Source of the DNA: UBA4802 sp964509195
Lineage (GTDB): Bacteria > Spirochaetota > UBA4802 > UB4802
Length of the DNA stretch: 64,000 nucleotides
Assembly (NCBI GenBank): GCA_964509195.1
Contig: CAZDWJ010000008.1
Coordinates: forward strand, 1-64,000
Direction of reading: 5' to 3'
The notes beneath the pieces were generated by a model. That model was not told where the DNA came from and made no database searches. It was given only the letters and a program-made list of their open reading frames with translations. Position numbers and translations under genes: made by a program. Below, piece by piece: positions 8,193 through 16,929 of the stretch. Positions within the stretch are counted from its first letter, which is position 1. Each line of letters starts with the position of its first letter.

Positions 8193-8692
8193 TGTTTCTT
8201 TTCCTGCTCTTTCCTCTTTTTTTCTTCCTGGAGTTGATGAATCACAAGCAACGTTGCGCCCATTACAATTGATGAGTCTGCAACGTTGAAGGCAGGCCAG
8301 CGGAACACTTCGTCGCTACCAATATAGATAAAATCAACCACCCCTGGTTTACCGGTAATTCTATCTAAAATATTGCCGATAGCTCCTGCACAGATAAGCC
8401 CCATGCTGATTGTAAAAATCAGTGTTTTATTCTTTTCCAGTATAAAATATATAATGAGAAGTAAAAATACAATGATAGAAACAATGAGAAAAAACTGCTG
8501 ATAATCCTGAAGAATTCCAAATATGCCACCCTGATTGTAGATGAGTGTCAATTGCACAAAGCTGCCAAGCACGTTAACCCGTTCATAGATAGAAATATAT
8601 TTCTCCACAAGTGCTTTTGTGATAATATCGCTAGCTAGAATAACAATAAAAATGAGGGCTGCTATCAGTGTGTTTTTTGTTGTCTTTGTCAT
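8186..8692 (-). CDS. lspA: Lipoprotein signal peptidase (signal peptidase II)
   Basis: This inner-membrane aspartyl protease removes signal peptides from prolipoproteins. With the start at ATG 8692 (GGAGATAG about 8 bases upstream) it has 168 aa and four membrane segments. The catalytic motifs are GAIGNILDRITGKPGVVDFI and AFNVADSSI, supplying the two catalytic aspartates (in NILDR and NVADS). An upstream in-frame ATG at 8734 would add an unlikely 14-residue extension. It lies downstream of ileS on the same strand, a common ileS-lspA arrangement. It matters here because the window encodes many lipoproteins. Confidence 0.95.
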   Translation of the reverse strand: MTKTTKNTLIAALIFIVILASDIITKALVEKYISIYERVNVLGSFVQLTLIYNQGGIFGILQDYQQFFLIVSIIVFLLLIIYFILEKNKTLIFTISMGLICAGAIGNILDRITGKPGVVDFIYIGSDEVFRWPAFNVADSSIVMGATLLVIHQLQEEKKRKEQEKKHQ

Positions 8693-8773
8693 CGTATTCT
8701 CTATCTCCAAAAAAAAGAATTCCAGTTGTGTCATTACAGGTCACTGACCTATAATGTAATGCACTATTTTAAA

Positions 8774-8794
8774 ATCCTGAATAAAGTTCAGGAT
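8774..8794 (-). terminator. Hairpin between ileS and lspA; dispersed palindrome-like
   Basis: ATCCTGAA (8774-8781) and TTCAGGAT (8787-8794) form a perfect 8-bp stem with a 5-base loop. On the minus strand it is followed by TTTTAAAAT, so it could terminate or attenuate ileS before lspA. CAGGATGAC-type palindromes are also widely dispersed intergenic elements in bacteria, so a repeat origin is possible. Confidence 0.5.
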
Positions 8795-8836
8795 GACTTT
8801 GCTCTAATAATATGTATCACAGCAACTCTTGGCACT

Positions 8837-11602
8837 TTACTGTACATCAAACTTCAAGACAATTTTGGTGCATCGTGCGCAGAGTTCTGGATGGTTGGGA
8901 TGAGTCCCAATATCCTTTGAGTAATTCCAGCACCGTACACATTTTTTTCCGCCTGATTTTGCCACCAGTATGGAGCTATTTTCATAATCGGCCATACCGG
9001 ATAGCTTTTGATTCTCAATGTGTACTTCGGCCACCTGGAAAAAGCGTTTACTATCGCTCATTGACTCAAGCAACTCTTTTGTTGATGCACTTGCAATATA
9101 GATATGGACATCTGCTTCAAGTGAGCTGCCGATCATCTTTTCCTTGCGTGCTATCTCCAATGCTTTTAATACATCTTTCTTGATGTCAAAGCAAACATCC
9201 ATCTTTTTTGCAAGTTGCTCATTATACCACTCATCAGGCGTTTCCACATACGTGTCAGTGTGTACTGAAGCATCTTTGCCCAGGAATTGCCATATCTCTT
9301 CGGCAGTGAATACCAGCACAGGCGCAATGAGTCGTAGCATTGTTTCGGTTACATGGTAAAGCACCGTTTGATTTGCCCTGCGCAGTTTTGAATCCTTTGC
9401 TTCAACGTACAAAATATCCTTTGAAATATCAAAGTACAGTGATGAAAGGTCAACTGCACAGAAATTAAGAATTCTTCTATACACAAGATGGAATTCATAC
9501 TTTTCGTAGTGCTCGCGCACCTGCTTTGAGAGCACATACAGTTTATGCAGTATCCATTTATCAATGTCCGATAGCTCATCATAATCAACACACAGCGATG
9601 GAGAGAAATCCGAACAGTTGCCAATCATAAACTTAAAGGTGTTGCGGATCTTACGGTATGAATCGGCAATCTGACCAATCATGTCATAGCCAATACGTAC
9701 ATCATTGCGATAGTCCTCAGAAGCAACCCACAGGCGCAAAATGTCAGCGCCATATTTGTTGATAATGTCATCAGGCGGGATGACATTACCCAGTGATTTG
9801 CTCATTGCTCTGCCCTGATCATCCAGCACAAACCCGTGTGTGAGCACTGTGTTGTACGGAGCACGCTGGCGCAGTGCCAGTGCCGGCCACAGCGATGACT
9901 GGAACCAGCCACGGTGCTGATCGCTTCCTTCTAAATAAAGATCAGAAGGCCAGCGATGGTCATCACGACTATCAAGTACTGCATAGTGTGACACACCTGA
10001 GTCAAACCACACATCAAGGATGTCATACTCTTTTTCAAAGCTATCGCTGCCACATTCGCAGGTATACCCTTGCGGGATGAGGCTATGAATTTCATCAGTG
10101 TACCAGGATTCGATGGTCCTTTCACGGGATATTTTAGCAAAATAAAATATTGTCTTGGCGCTCATCTGATTCTTGCCGCATTGTTTACAGTAAAACGATG
10201 GGATGGGAACCCCCCACGAACGCTGACGCGACAGGCACCAGTCGGGGCGCGTTTCCACCATACCTTTGAACCTGAGTTTGCCCCACTCCGGTATCCATTG
10301 CGTATCTTCTGTTGCTTGCAATGCTAACTGTCGCATATCGTTGTGGTCGATGAGCAAAAACCACTGTGCAGTTGCTCTAAAGATGAGCGGCTGTTTGCAG
10401 CGCCAGCAATGAGGATATGAGTGTTCAATGTCACTTGTAAAGATCAGCGTATTCTTTTCTTTCAAAAGATCAATGAGTTTGGGATTTGCATCAAACACAG
10501 TGACACCTTTCATAGGGGCAAATTCGTCGGTAAATTTGCCTTCATCATCCACAGGGCAGAACACATCAAGACCGTATTCTAAACCAACAATGTAGTCTTC
10601 AAGACCATGCCCTGGAGCAATGTGTACAATGCCTGTACCCTGATCCAGGGTAACAAAATCGCCAAAGATTACTCTGGATTCTCTGTCAATAAATGGATGG
10701 TATACCTTCAGTGAGCGTATAGTATCTGTGGATAGTGGAACTTTTTCACCTAGATTGTGGCCTGTAAGCGTTGTGAACGATTCTACAAGCCCATCAGCCA
10801 AAATGTAGTATTCACTGCCAGCTTTATAGGCTGAGTAGTCAAAATCAGGGTGAAAGCACACAGCTAAGTTAGCAGGTAATGTCCACGGTGTTGTTGTCCA
10901 TACCACTACATACAGGTTGTCAGCATCAACACCCTTGAAGGTGACGGAGGCTTTATCTACCTTAAACTTTACAAAAATTGATGGTGAGGAGTGGTCATGG
11001 TATTCCACTTCAGCTTCCGCAAGTGCTGTAACACAGGTGGGGCACCAGTAGATTGGTTTTTTACCTTTTGTGATAAATCCCTGTTCAAAAAGTGAGCCAA
11101 AAATCTCAAGGATGGTTGCCTCATAATCAACTGACATGGTTAAATACGGATTGTCAAACTCCCCAAACACACCCAGACGTTTGAATTCTTCCCTTTGAAT
11201 ATCAATAAACTTCTGAGCGTATTCTCGGCAGAGTTTACGAACATCCTGTTTTGGCATTTGTTTGGCTTTTGGGCCTAATTCTTTTGTCACCTGCAACTCT
11301 ATAGGAAGTCCATGGCAATCCCAGCCAGGCACAAAGGGGGCCTTATACCCGCTCATGGTTTTATGTTTGACAATAATGTCTTTGAGTATCTTGTTTAATG
11401 CATGGCCTAGATGGATATGCCCATTGGCATAGGGAGGGCCATCATGCAGGATGTATAATTCATTGCCTTCACGGGCTTGCTGAATCAGTTTGTATATATC
11501 CTCTTTTTCCCATTTCTTTAACATTTGTGGTTCGCGCGCAGGAAGATTTGCCTTCATGGGGAAATCAGCAGAAGGAAGATTAACAGTTTTAGAATAATCC
11601 AT
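8837..11602 (-). CDS. ileS: Isoleucyl-tRNA synthetase
   Basis: The enzyme charges tRNA-Ile with isoleucine and edits mischarged valine. From ATG 11602 (GAGGGT just upstream) it has 921 aa. The class I signature HIHLGH lies at residues 62-67 within PPYANGHIHLGHA. The editing domain (VVWTTTPWTLPANLAV) follows, then DVWFDSGVSH, and the KMSKS-type loop is AMSKS near residue 600. The C-terminus carries the zinc ribbon CVRCWNYS...CARCTKI. This full-length organisation with the zinc ribbon is the bacterial (IleS1-like) type. No T-box leader is visible upstream. lspA follows in the same direction. Confidence 0.97.
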   Translation of the reverse strand: MDYSKTVNLPSADFPMKANLPAREPQMLKKWEKEDIYKLIQQAREGNELYILHDGPPYANGHIHLGHALNKILKDIIVKHKTMSGYKAPFVPGWDCHGLPIELQVTKELGPKAKQMPKQDVRKLCREYAQKFIDIQREEFKRLGVFGEFDNPYLTMSVDYEATILEIFGSLFEQGFITKGKKPIYWCPTCVTALAEAEVEYHDHSSPSIFVKFKVDKASVTFKGVDADNLYVVVWTTTPWTLPANLAVCFHPDFDYSAYKAGSEYYILADGLVESFTTLTGHNLGEKVPLSTDTIRSLKVYHPFIDRESRVIFGDFVTLDQGTGIVHIAPGHGLEDYIVGLEYGLDVFCPVDDEGKFTDEFAPMKGVTVFDANPKLIDLLKEKNTLIFTSDIEHSYPHCWRCKQPLIFRATAQWFLLIDHNDMRQLALQATEDTQWIPEWGKLRFKGMVETRPDWCLSRQRSWGVPIPSFYCKQCGKNQMSAKTIFYFAKISRERTIESWYTDEIHSLIPQGYTCECGSDSFEKEYDILDVWFDSGVSHYAVLDSRDDHRWPSDLYLEGSDQHRGWFQSSLWPALALRQRAPYNTVLTHGFVLDDQGRAMSKSLGNVIPPDDIINKYGADILRLWVASEDYRNDVRIGYDMIGQIADSYRKIRNTFKFMIGNCSDFSPSLCVDYDELSDIDKWILHKLYVLSKQVREHYEKYEFHLVYRRILNFCAVDLSSLYFDISKDILYVEAKDSKLRRANQTVLYHVTETMLRLIAPVLVFTAEEIWQFLGKDASVHTDTYVETPDEWYNEQLAKKMDVCFDIKKDVLKALEIARKEKMIGSSLEADVHIYIASASTKELLESMSDSKRFFQVAEVHIENQKLSGMADYENSSILVAKSGGKKCVRCWNYSKDIGTHPNHPELCARCTKIVLKFDVQ

Positions 11603-11722
11603 TGATACCCTCACATACACAAAATTAATAGTATAGCCCGCATTAATACAAAGGGGAACATCATATAGCAGTAGTATACCATCTGTAATGGAATAAATAC
11701 TCGTGATATTTCAAAAAAACAT

Positions 11723-11751
11723 TTGTCAATAGAATTTTAGTGTTTTATAAA
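11723..11751 (+). promoter_or_regulatory. Candidate hisI-hisG promoter
   Basis: TTGTCA (11723-11728), a 17-bp spacer and TATAAA (11746-11751) match a sigma70-type promoter. Transcription would start near 11758, about 160 bases before hisI, so the transcript would begin just ahead of the palindrome at 11767-11789. Confidence 0.5.
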
Positions 11752-11766
11752 TACATTTTACTGATT

Positions 11767-11789
11767 TTTATACCACGCTGTGGTATAAA
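11767..11789. promoter_or_regulatory. Perfect 10-bp palindrome upstream of hisI
   Basis: TTTATACCAC (11767-11776) and GTGGTATAAA (11780-11789) are perfect inverted arms around a 3-base centre. The site lies immediately downstream of the candidate promoter and between divergent genes, typical of a repressor operator. A transcribed hairpin is an alternative. Confidence 0.5.
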
Positions 11790-11917
11790 TACTTTATCGC
11801 ATAAAACGTTAGTTGTATATATAAATTTTAATTTGTAGTTCTGGTATTTTTTTAGGCGATAGTTCATAGTATACATCATAAAGGTCATAACTCATTTTTT
11901 ATAACGAGGATATAACA

Positions 11918-12301
11918 ATGATTGAGCTTGATTTTACCAAATTAGATGGACTTGTTCCAGTAGTAGCACAGGATCATAAAACCGGTGAAATTCTGATGGT
12001 TGCGTTTATGAACAAAGAAGCATTTGAACTGACGCTACAAACAGGAATAGTCCATTACTGGAGCAGGTCACGCAAAAAGTTATGGAAAAAAGGCGAATCT
12101 TCCGGCAATGTGCAGGAAGTGAAGGAAATACGCATTGACTGTGACAACGATTGTGTGCTACTTAAGATTAATCAGATAGGCGATGCAGCCTGCCATACCG
12201 GCTACCGCAGTTGCTTTTACAGGGTAGTTGAAGGTGGCAATTTAAAAGTAGATGGTGTAAAAATCTATAATCCTGAAGATAAATACGGAGATAAAAAATG
12301 A
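11918..12301 (+). CDS. hisI: Phosphoribosyl-AMP cyclohydrolase
   Basis: The enzyme opens the purine ring of phosphoribosyl-AMP in the third step of histidine synthesis. The 127-aa protein has the HisI core: VPVVAQDHKTGEILMVAFMN near residue 10, HYWSRSR (residues about 46-52) and SSGN. The zinc/magnesium site follows: IDCDNDCVL and CHTGYRSCF. It lacks a HisE pyrophosphatase domain, so HisE must be encoded elsewhere. GAGG precedes the ATG. It overlaps hisG by 4 bp (ATGA), showing translational coupling, yet hisG and hisI are the only his genes in the window. Confidence 0.96.
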   Translation: MIELDFTKLDGLVPVVAQDHKTGEILMVAFMNKEAFELTLQTGIVHYWSRSRKKLWKKGESSGNVQEVKEIRIDCDNDCVLLKINQIGDAACHTGYRSCFYRVVEGGNLKVDGVKIYNPEDKYGDKK

Positions 12302-13194
12302 GCCTTATAAAGTTAGGAATCCCTAAAGGGAGTTTAGAAAGCGCCACCATTGAGCTTTTTAAGCGAGCGGGTTTTACCATATCAGTTTCTTCACGCAATT
12401 ACTTTCCCAGCATTGATGATCCAGAAATTTCCTGTTCCCTTGTCAGGGCGCAGGAGATGTCAAAATATGTTGAAAGCGGGGTGCTTGATGTAGGGCTCAC
12501 CGGTCTTGATTGGATACTGGAAAATGAGTCTGATGTTGAAATAATATCTGATCTTATTTATTCTAAGGTGAGTACACAGAAGGCAAAATGGGTACTGGCT
12601 GTTCCCAATGATTCACCAATCAAGACACTGGAAGACTGTGCCGGTAAGACTATTTCAACAGAGCTGGTGAACTTTACTAAAAAGTATTTCAGTGACCGCA
12701 ATATCCCCGTAAAAGTAGAGTTTTCATGGGGTGCTACTGAAGCAAAAGTTGTGGAAGGGCTTGTTGATGCCATAGTTGAGGTTACCGAAACAGGTTCCAC
12801 AATAAAAGCCCATGGTCTAAAAATTATTTACACATTGCTTGAAACCAACACAAAACTTATCGCAAACAAACAGAGCATGAAAGATTCGGCAAAGCGTGCA
12901 AAGATTAAGCAGATTGCACTGCTTTTGCGAGGCGCATTAAATGCTAATAACCTTGTGGGCATTAAAATGAACGTTCCAGAAGATAAATTGGCTGATGTTG
13001 TTAAACTGATACCCAGCCTCACATCACCAACAGTATCTAAATTATACAATGCAACATGGTTTTCAGTTGAAAGCGTCATCATAGAGTCAGTGGTTCGTGA
13101 CCTTATCCCCAAACTCATAAATGCTGGAGCTGATGGAATAATTGAATATCCACTCAACAAAGTTGTTTCACAGGAAGATGTCTGCTTGAAGTAA
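12298..13194 (+). CDS. hisG: ATP phosphoribosyltransferase, long form
   Basis: This is the first and feedback-controlled step of histidine synthesis, condensing ATP with PRPP. The 298-aa chain has the catalytic type II periplasmic-binding-like fold (LGIPKGSLESATIELFKRAG at the start, SGVLDVGLTGLDWI, EVTETGSTIKAHGL near 160-175). An extra C-terminal ACT-like regulatory domain of about 75 residues follows (MNVPEDKLADVVKLIPSLTSPTVSKL). That makes it the long, HisZ-independent HisG whose activity histidine inhibits directly. It is translationally coupled to hisI. Confidence 0.96.
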   Translation: MSLIKLGIPKGSLESATIELFKRAGFTISVSSRNYFPSIDDPEISCSLVRAQEMSKYVESGVLDVGLTGLDWILENESDVEIISDLIYSKVSTQKAKWVLAVPNDSPIKTLEDCAGKTISTELVNFTKKYFSDRNIPVKVEFSWGATEAKVVEGLVDAIVEVTETGSTIKAHGLKIIYTLLETNTKLIANKQSMKDSAKRAKIKQIALLLRGALNANNLVGIKMNVPEDKLADVVKLIPSLTSPTVSKLYNATWFSVESVIIESVVRDLIPKLINAGADGIIEYPLNKVVSQEDVCLK

Positions 13195-13226
13195 TGGCAT
13201 GAATGTAATAATAAAAAAGGCAGAGC

Positions 13227-13967
13227 ATGCAACAGGATGTAGTAACCAGAGGAAAGCAGTTTGTTAAGTCCGTTGCGGTAACTCTGCCTGCCCCTAAGTT
13301 TTATGTCGATAGTTACCTGCATCTTTCCATTGCCAGAAAAATTGCCCAGGTGTCATCGGTTGTTGCCTATTGCGCTAAATGCATGCGTAAAAAGGGAACA
13401 GCATTGGGGCACAGTTACTACCATGCAGAAAAAGTTGCAATAGAATCGGCAGCGATAGTTCTTAAGGAAAAAGGCATTACACGCCAGTCGATACAGCTGG
13501 CCATGCGTGCGCTCATTGCAGGATTCTTGCATGATTATTATCGCGAAAAAAAGGATCACCCTGCAAAAGCCGCTGAATATGTACAAGCTCATCTTTCACA
13601 CTTTATTCCCAAGAATGATATTGATGCTATCACATTTGCTATACTGAACCACGAAGCATTTAAGGAATATCAGATTGTTGATAATAGCGATATAATGCTT
13701 GTATCAAATGCCCTGTATGATGCCGATAAATTCAGGTGGGGTCCAGATAACTTTATATACACTATCTGGGATATGATTGCCACAATGAATATTTCAATAA
13801 ACGATATTATTGCACATTTTCCTAAAGGAGTAGCCCATATTAATACCATACGCCATACATTCAGGACAAAAACAGGAATGGATTATGGGCCTGAATTTAT
13901 TGACCAGGGAATGCTGATAGCTGAAAAGTTACTACAATTTTTGTTGGATCAGGAAGAATTAAATTAA
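13227..13967 (+). CDS. HD-domain putative phosphohydrolase
   Basis: The 246-aa protein has the metal-binding pattern of the HD superfamily. GHSYYHAEKV (H62, H66) is followed by GFLHDYYREKKDH (H102-D103, H111), LNHEAF (H142) and ALYDADKFRW (D165, D167). Such proteins hydrolyse phosphate esters, often of nucleotides; the substrate here is unknown. Two cysteines in AYCAKCMRKKGTAL near 49-52 add a possible metal site. It starts 32 bp after hisG and may be read through from it, but nothing links it to histidine synthesis. No terminator is seen before tRNA-Thr. Confidence 0.75.
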   Translation: MQQDVVTRGKQFVKSVAVTLPAPKFYVDSYLHLSIARKIAQVSSVVAYCAKCMRKKGTALGHSYYHAEKVAIESAAIVLKEKGITRQSIQLAMRALIAGFLHDYYREKKDHPAKAAEYVQAHLSHFIPKNDIDAITFAILNHEAFKEYQIVDNSDIMLVSNALYDADKFRWGPDNFIYTIWDMIATMNISINDIIAHFPKGVAHINTIRHTFRTKTGMDYGPEFIDQGMLIAEKLLQFLLDQEELN

Positions 13968-14045
13968 TTACAAAAAATCTTGACAAATAATGCCTTTTTT
14001 TAGAAATATTTTATAAAAATTGTATATATTGTATATTTCAGGAAA

Positions 14046-14118
14046 GCCCACGTAGCTCAGTCGGCAGAGCATTTGCATGGTAAGCAAAAGGTCACCAGTT
14101 CGATTCTGGTCGTGGGCT
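14046..14118 (+). tRNA. tRNA-Thr (anticodon GGT)
   Basis: Acceptor GCCCACG pairs with CGTGGGC. The D-arm is GCTC/GAGC, the anticodon stem TTTGC/GCAAA encloses ATGGTAA (anticodon GGT, threonine ACC/ACT), and the T-arm is ACCAG TTCGATT CTGGT. The discriminator is T14118 and CCA is not encoded. A TTGACA at 13980-13985 upstream may be its -35. It leads the rpmG-secE-nusG block, where many bacteria place tRNAs. Confidence 0.95.
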
Positions 14119-14294
14119 CATTATTATTTTTATTAAAAAATTTCATTTTTTTTTGATTCAAGTGATTAATTACTTGACGTGTTGTGCTATATTTATAGCG
14201 TGCTTTCGTATCTATAAAATTGCATACAAACGCTAAAAAACTGTTAAAAATCATTACTCTTTCACATACTATTATTAATAATTAGGATATTATT

Positions 14295-14447
14295 ATGCGT
14301 GAAGTAGTTCTATTATCATGTAAAGATTGTAAAAACCGCAATTATGCAACAAAAAAAGACAAGAAGAAACAAACTGGTAAGCTTGAAGTGAAAAAATACT
14401 GCAAGCATTGCAATAAGCATACATTGCATAAGGAAACTAAGGCATAA
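14295..14447 (+). CDS. rpmG: 50S ribosomal protein L33 (zinc-binding form)
   Basis: The 50-aa protein begins MREVVLLSCKDCKNRNYAT and ends CKHCNKHTLHKETKA. Two CxxC pairs, CKDC at residues 9-12 and CKHC, mark it as the zinc-coordinating C+ form of L33. It precedes secE by 11 bp, the usual rpmG-secE-nusG order. Its small size makes it easy to miss in automated calls. Confidence 0.95.
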   Translation: MREVVLLSCKDCKNRNYATKKDKKKQTGKLEVKKYCKHCNKHTLHKETKA

Positions 14448-14458
14448 GGTGCTTAAAC

Positions 14459-14644
14459 GTGTTTAATAAAACAGTACAATTTGTAAAAGAATCGAGGGAT
14501 GAGCTTAAAAAGGTTTCCTGGCCTGAAAGGGATGAGGTGAGTGCGCTGACAATGGTTGTTGTAATAACAGTTATTATCACCGCATTATTTTTATGGCTTG
14601 TTGATGCTGCGTTAATGAAAATAGTATCTCTGGTGATGCACTAG
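14459..14644 (+). CDS. secE: Preprotein translocase subunit SecE
   Basis: The 61-aa inner-membrane protein stabilises the SecY channel. A short amphipathic helix (QFVKESRDELKKVSWP, residues 7-22) carries the conserved KKVSWP motif. It is followed by one membrane span (residues about 30-57). The start is GTG at 14459, preceded by AAGGTG about 8 bases upstream. It is the single-span SecE typical of most bacteria. nusG follows after 2 bp, so the two are co-translated. Confidence 0.95.
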   Translation: MFNKTVQFVKESRDELKKVSWPERDEVSALTMVVVITVIITALFLWLVDAALMKIVSLVMH

Positions 14645-14646
14645 TC

Positions 14647-15189
14647 ATGACAAAAGGGTGGTATGTAATACATACATATTCCGGCCATGAGAATAAAGTC
14701 AAGCTGGCATTGGAAAAGAAGGTTCAGAATCTAAACCTGGGTGATAAGATATTTCAGGTTAAGATTCCAACTGTTGAGGAGCATTCAGTCAAAGATGGCA
14801 AGAAGGTTGTAAAACCCAAGAAGATATTTCCTGGTTATGTTCTTGTTGAAATGATTCTTGATGACGAAACGTGGATGGCAATCAAGAGCATACCTGGGGT
14901 TACAAACTTTGTGGGTTCTTTTGGCGCAGAAAAACCAAGGCCCCTTTCTGAAAAGGAAGTGGATAGCCTTTTCAATAAAATGGGTGAAGTTACAACCAAA
15001 GACAAGGTGGCTGTAGTCATGGATTTTTCTGTAGGTGAGCATGTGAAGGTTATTGACGGCCCATTTAAAGAATTCACCGGTGTTATTGAAGAGGTGTATC
15101 CTGATAAAGGGAGATTGCGTGTAAAAGTTGAGATATTTGGCAGGGGAACCCCTGTTGAATTGGATTTTGTTCAAGTAGGCAAAATTTAA
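14647..15189 (+). CDS. nusG: Transcription termination/antitermination protein NusG
   Basis: NusG binds RNA polymerase, increases processivity and links it to Rho or the ribosome. The 180-aa protein has an NGN domain (WYVIHTYSGHENKVK at the start, KIFPGYVLVEM near 60, TNFVGSFG near 88). A C-terminal KOW domain follows (GEHVKVIDGPFKEFTGVIEEV, residues about 127-147), ending VELDFVQV. There is no large insertion of the kind seen in some thermophiles. It lies in the classical secE-nusG-rplK order. Confidence 0.97.
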   Translation: MTKGWYVIHTYSGHENKVKLALEKKVQNLNLGDKIFQVKIPTVEEHSVKDGKKVVKPKKIFPGYVLVEMILDDETWMAIKSIPGVTNFVGSFGAEKPRPLSEKEVDSLFNKMGEVTTKDKVAVVMDFSVGEHVKVIDGPFKEFTGVIEEVYPDKGRLRVKVEIFGRGTPVELDFVQVGKI

Positions 15190-15228
15190 GTTTTAAGTAA
15201 AAAATATTGTTTTATAGGGTTGATTACG

Positions 15229-15663
15229 ATGGCTCCAAAGAAGAAAAAAATAGTAACTCAGATCAAACTGCAAATTCCTGGCGGTCAGGCAAATCCTGCA
15301 CCACCAGTTGGACCTGCGTTAGGTCAGCATGGTCTTAATATAATGGAATTCTGTAAAACATTCAATGAAAGAACAAAAGATCAGCAGGGAACAATATTGC
15401 CTGTAATCATTACTGTATATGAGGACAGAACATATACTTTTATTATTAAAACTCCACCTGCTGCAGTCCTTATTAAAAAGGCATTAAAGCTTGAAAAGGG
15501 TTCCAGTGAACCCAACAAGAAAAAAATTGGCAAAATTACTCAGGCCCAGCTTGAAGAGATTGCAAAAATGAAAATGCCAGATCTCAATGCACATGATATT
15601 GAAGCTGCCAAAAAAATTATTGCAGGCACGGCACGCTCAATGGGTGTAGAGGTAGTTGATTAA
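15229..15663 (+). CDS. rplK: 50S ribosomal protein L11
   Basis: L11 forms the base of the ribosomal stalk and the GTPase-associated centre. The 144-aa protein opens MAPKKKKIVTQIKLQIPGG and contains PAPPVGPALGQHGLNIMEFC. The C-terminal rRNA-binding domain contains DLNAHDIEAAKKIIAGTARS. I place the start at ATG 15229 with AGGG upstream; a TTG nine bases earlier is in frame but less plausible. Length is standard. Confidence 0.97.
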   Translation: MAPKKKKIVTQIKLQIPGGQANPAPPVGPALGQHGLNIMEFCKTFNERTKDQQGTILPVIITVYEDRTYTFIIKTPPAAVLIKKALKLEKGSSEPNKKKIGKITQAQLEEIAKMKMPDLNAHDIEAAKKIIAGTARSMGVEVVD

Positions 15664-15704
15664 TTTTTTTTCACTTTGAAATTTAGGATTTTTTGGGGTT
15701 GTAT

Positions 15705-16388
15705 ATGAAGAGAGGAAAAAGAATAACAGATGCACGTACAAAAATAGATAAAAGCAAGCTCTATCCGCTTGAAGAAGCATTGACAATGATGAAAGAGTTG
15801 GCTTTTGCAAAATTTGATGAGACTGTTGAAGTATCGGTAAAGGTAATCCATAAGAGCTATCAGAATATACGCGGTTCGGTAGTGTTGCCCCATGGTACTG
15901 GCAAGGATATAAAAGTGCTTGTAATTTGCAAGGGTGATAAACAAAAAGAGGCACTGGAAGCAGGAGCTGATTTTGTTGGTGCTGAAGATGCTATCGAAAA
16001 AATTAAAAATGGGTGGCTTGATTTTCAGGCTGTTATCGCAACACCTGATATGATGAAAGAGGTTGGTAAGTTAGGACCGATATTGGGTAAAAGAGGGCTT
16101 ATGCCAAAACCAAAATCTGGCACGGTGACCGATGATGTGAAAACCGCAGTAAAAGAATTAAAAGGCGGAAGAGTAGAATATAAGGCTGATAAAACGGGTG
16201 TTATTCATCTGGGAGTTGGGAAACTTTCTTTTGAACCACAGAAATTATCTGAAAATATAAAGGCATTTTACAGTCAGGTTGTAAAAGATAAGCCATCTGA
16301 TGCAAAAGGTAACTATATTCGTTCTTTTCATGTGTGCTCTACGATGGGGCCTGGAATAAAAATTAATTACAAGGGGATAGAACGGTAA
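15705..16388 (+). CDS. rplA: 50S ribosomal protein L1
   Basis: L1 forms the mobile stalk near the E site and in many bacteria represses its own operon by binding the mRNA. The 227-aa protein has the typical start KRGKRITDA and LYPLEEALTMMKELAFAKFDE. Conserved GKRGLMPKPKSGTVT and the C-terminal STMGPGIKIN are present. The start is ATG 15705, supported by GGGG at 15695-15698; an in-frame TTG at 15693 lies upstream. The stop TAA overlaps the rplJ ATG by one base (TAATG), so rplA and rplJ are coupled. Confidence 0.97.
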   Translation: MKRGKRITDARTKIDKSKLYPLEEALTMMKELAFAKFDETVEVSVKVIHKSYQNIRGSVVLPHGTGKDIKVLVICKGDKQKEALEAGADFVGAEDAIEKIKNGWLDFQAVIATPDMMKEVGKLGPILGKRGLMPKPKSGTVTDDVKTAVKELKGGRVEYKADKTGVIHLGVGKLSFEPQKLSENIKAFYSQVVKDKPSDAKGNYIRSFHVCSTMGPGIKINYKGIER

Positions 16389-16903
16389 TGGTTAAGCAAT
16401 ATAAAGTAGATTTTGTTAATGAGCTAAAGGAAAAGTTAGCTTCCAGAAAAAATGTTATATTAACTAATTATTCAGGCATTAAAGTTAAGGACCTGTATCA
16501 GCTTCGAAAGATCTTGCGTGAGAAAGGGGCAGAGTATAAGGTTGTTAAAAATACGCTGTTCAGGAAAGCTCTTAAGGATTGTGGTTATCCTGAGATAGAT
16601 CAGTACCTTGTTGGTCCTATTGGTGTGGTTTTTGTTGATAAAGAGGTAAGTGAAATTGCCAAGGTTTTAAAGGATTTTCAGAAAGAGCAGGATAAGTTCC
16701 AGTATAGTGTGGCTATAATGGATAACGTTGTATATTCTCCAAAGGATGTACAGCGAATTGCGGATCTGCCGCCAAAAGAAGTGTTATTGGCACAGGTACT
16801 GTCGCTTATTAATGGTCCAGCTACAGGAACAGCAATAGCTATTAATCAGATTATGGCTTCACTGGCACGTGGCATTAAGCTGGTTGCTGAAAAGAATGCA
16901 TAA
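16388..16903 (+). CDS. rplJ: 50S ribosomal protein L10
   Basis: L10 anchors L7/L12 dimers to the stalk base. The 171-aa protein contains FVNELKEKLASRKNVILTNYSGIKV near the start and YKVVKNTLFRKAL near residue 50. The C-terminal helix (ATGTAIAINQIMASLARGIKLVAEK) is where L12 dimers dock. Its start overlaps rplA by one base, so no L10 leader can lie between rplA and rplJ. The regulatory structure appears instead in the rplJ-rplL gap. Confidence 0.96.
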   Translation: MVKQYKVDFVNELKEKLASRKNVILTNYSGIKVKDLYQLRKILREKGAEYKVVKNTLFRKALKDCGYPEIDQYLVGPIGVVFVDKEVSEIAKVLKDFQKEQDKFQYSVAIMDNVVYSPKDVQRIADLPPKEVLLAQVLSLINGPATGTAIAINQIMASLARGIKLVAEKNA

Positions 16904-16929
16904 ATACTACTGACAGCAATTATAAATAC

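Larger units (their letters stand above)
11603..11917. other. Divergent promoter region between ileS and hisI
   Basis: These 315 bp separate two divergent genes. The region contains a plus-strand promoter candidate (11723-11751), a strong palindrome (11767-11789) and one GCGATAG copy at 11856. No gene is visible, and I see no T-box or histidine-leader peptide. Confidence 0.55.

Noticed and set aside
11603..11917. T-box or histidine leader peptide before ileS or hisI
   Set aside because: No AGGGTGG-type T-box core and no run of His codons or Ile specifier loop could be found.
13980..14045. Complete promoter for tRNA-Thr
   Set aside because: TTGACA at 13980 lacks a -10 at standard spacing, so I note it but do not call a promoter.
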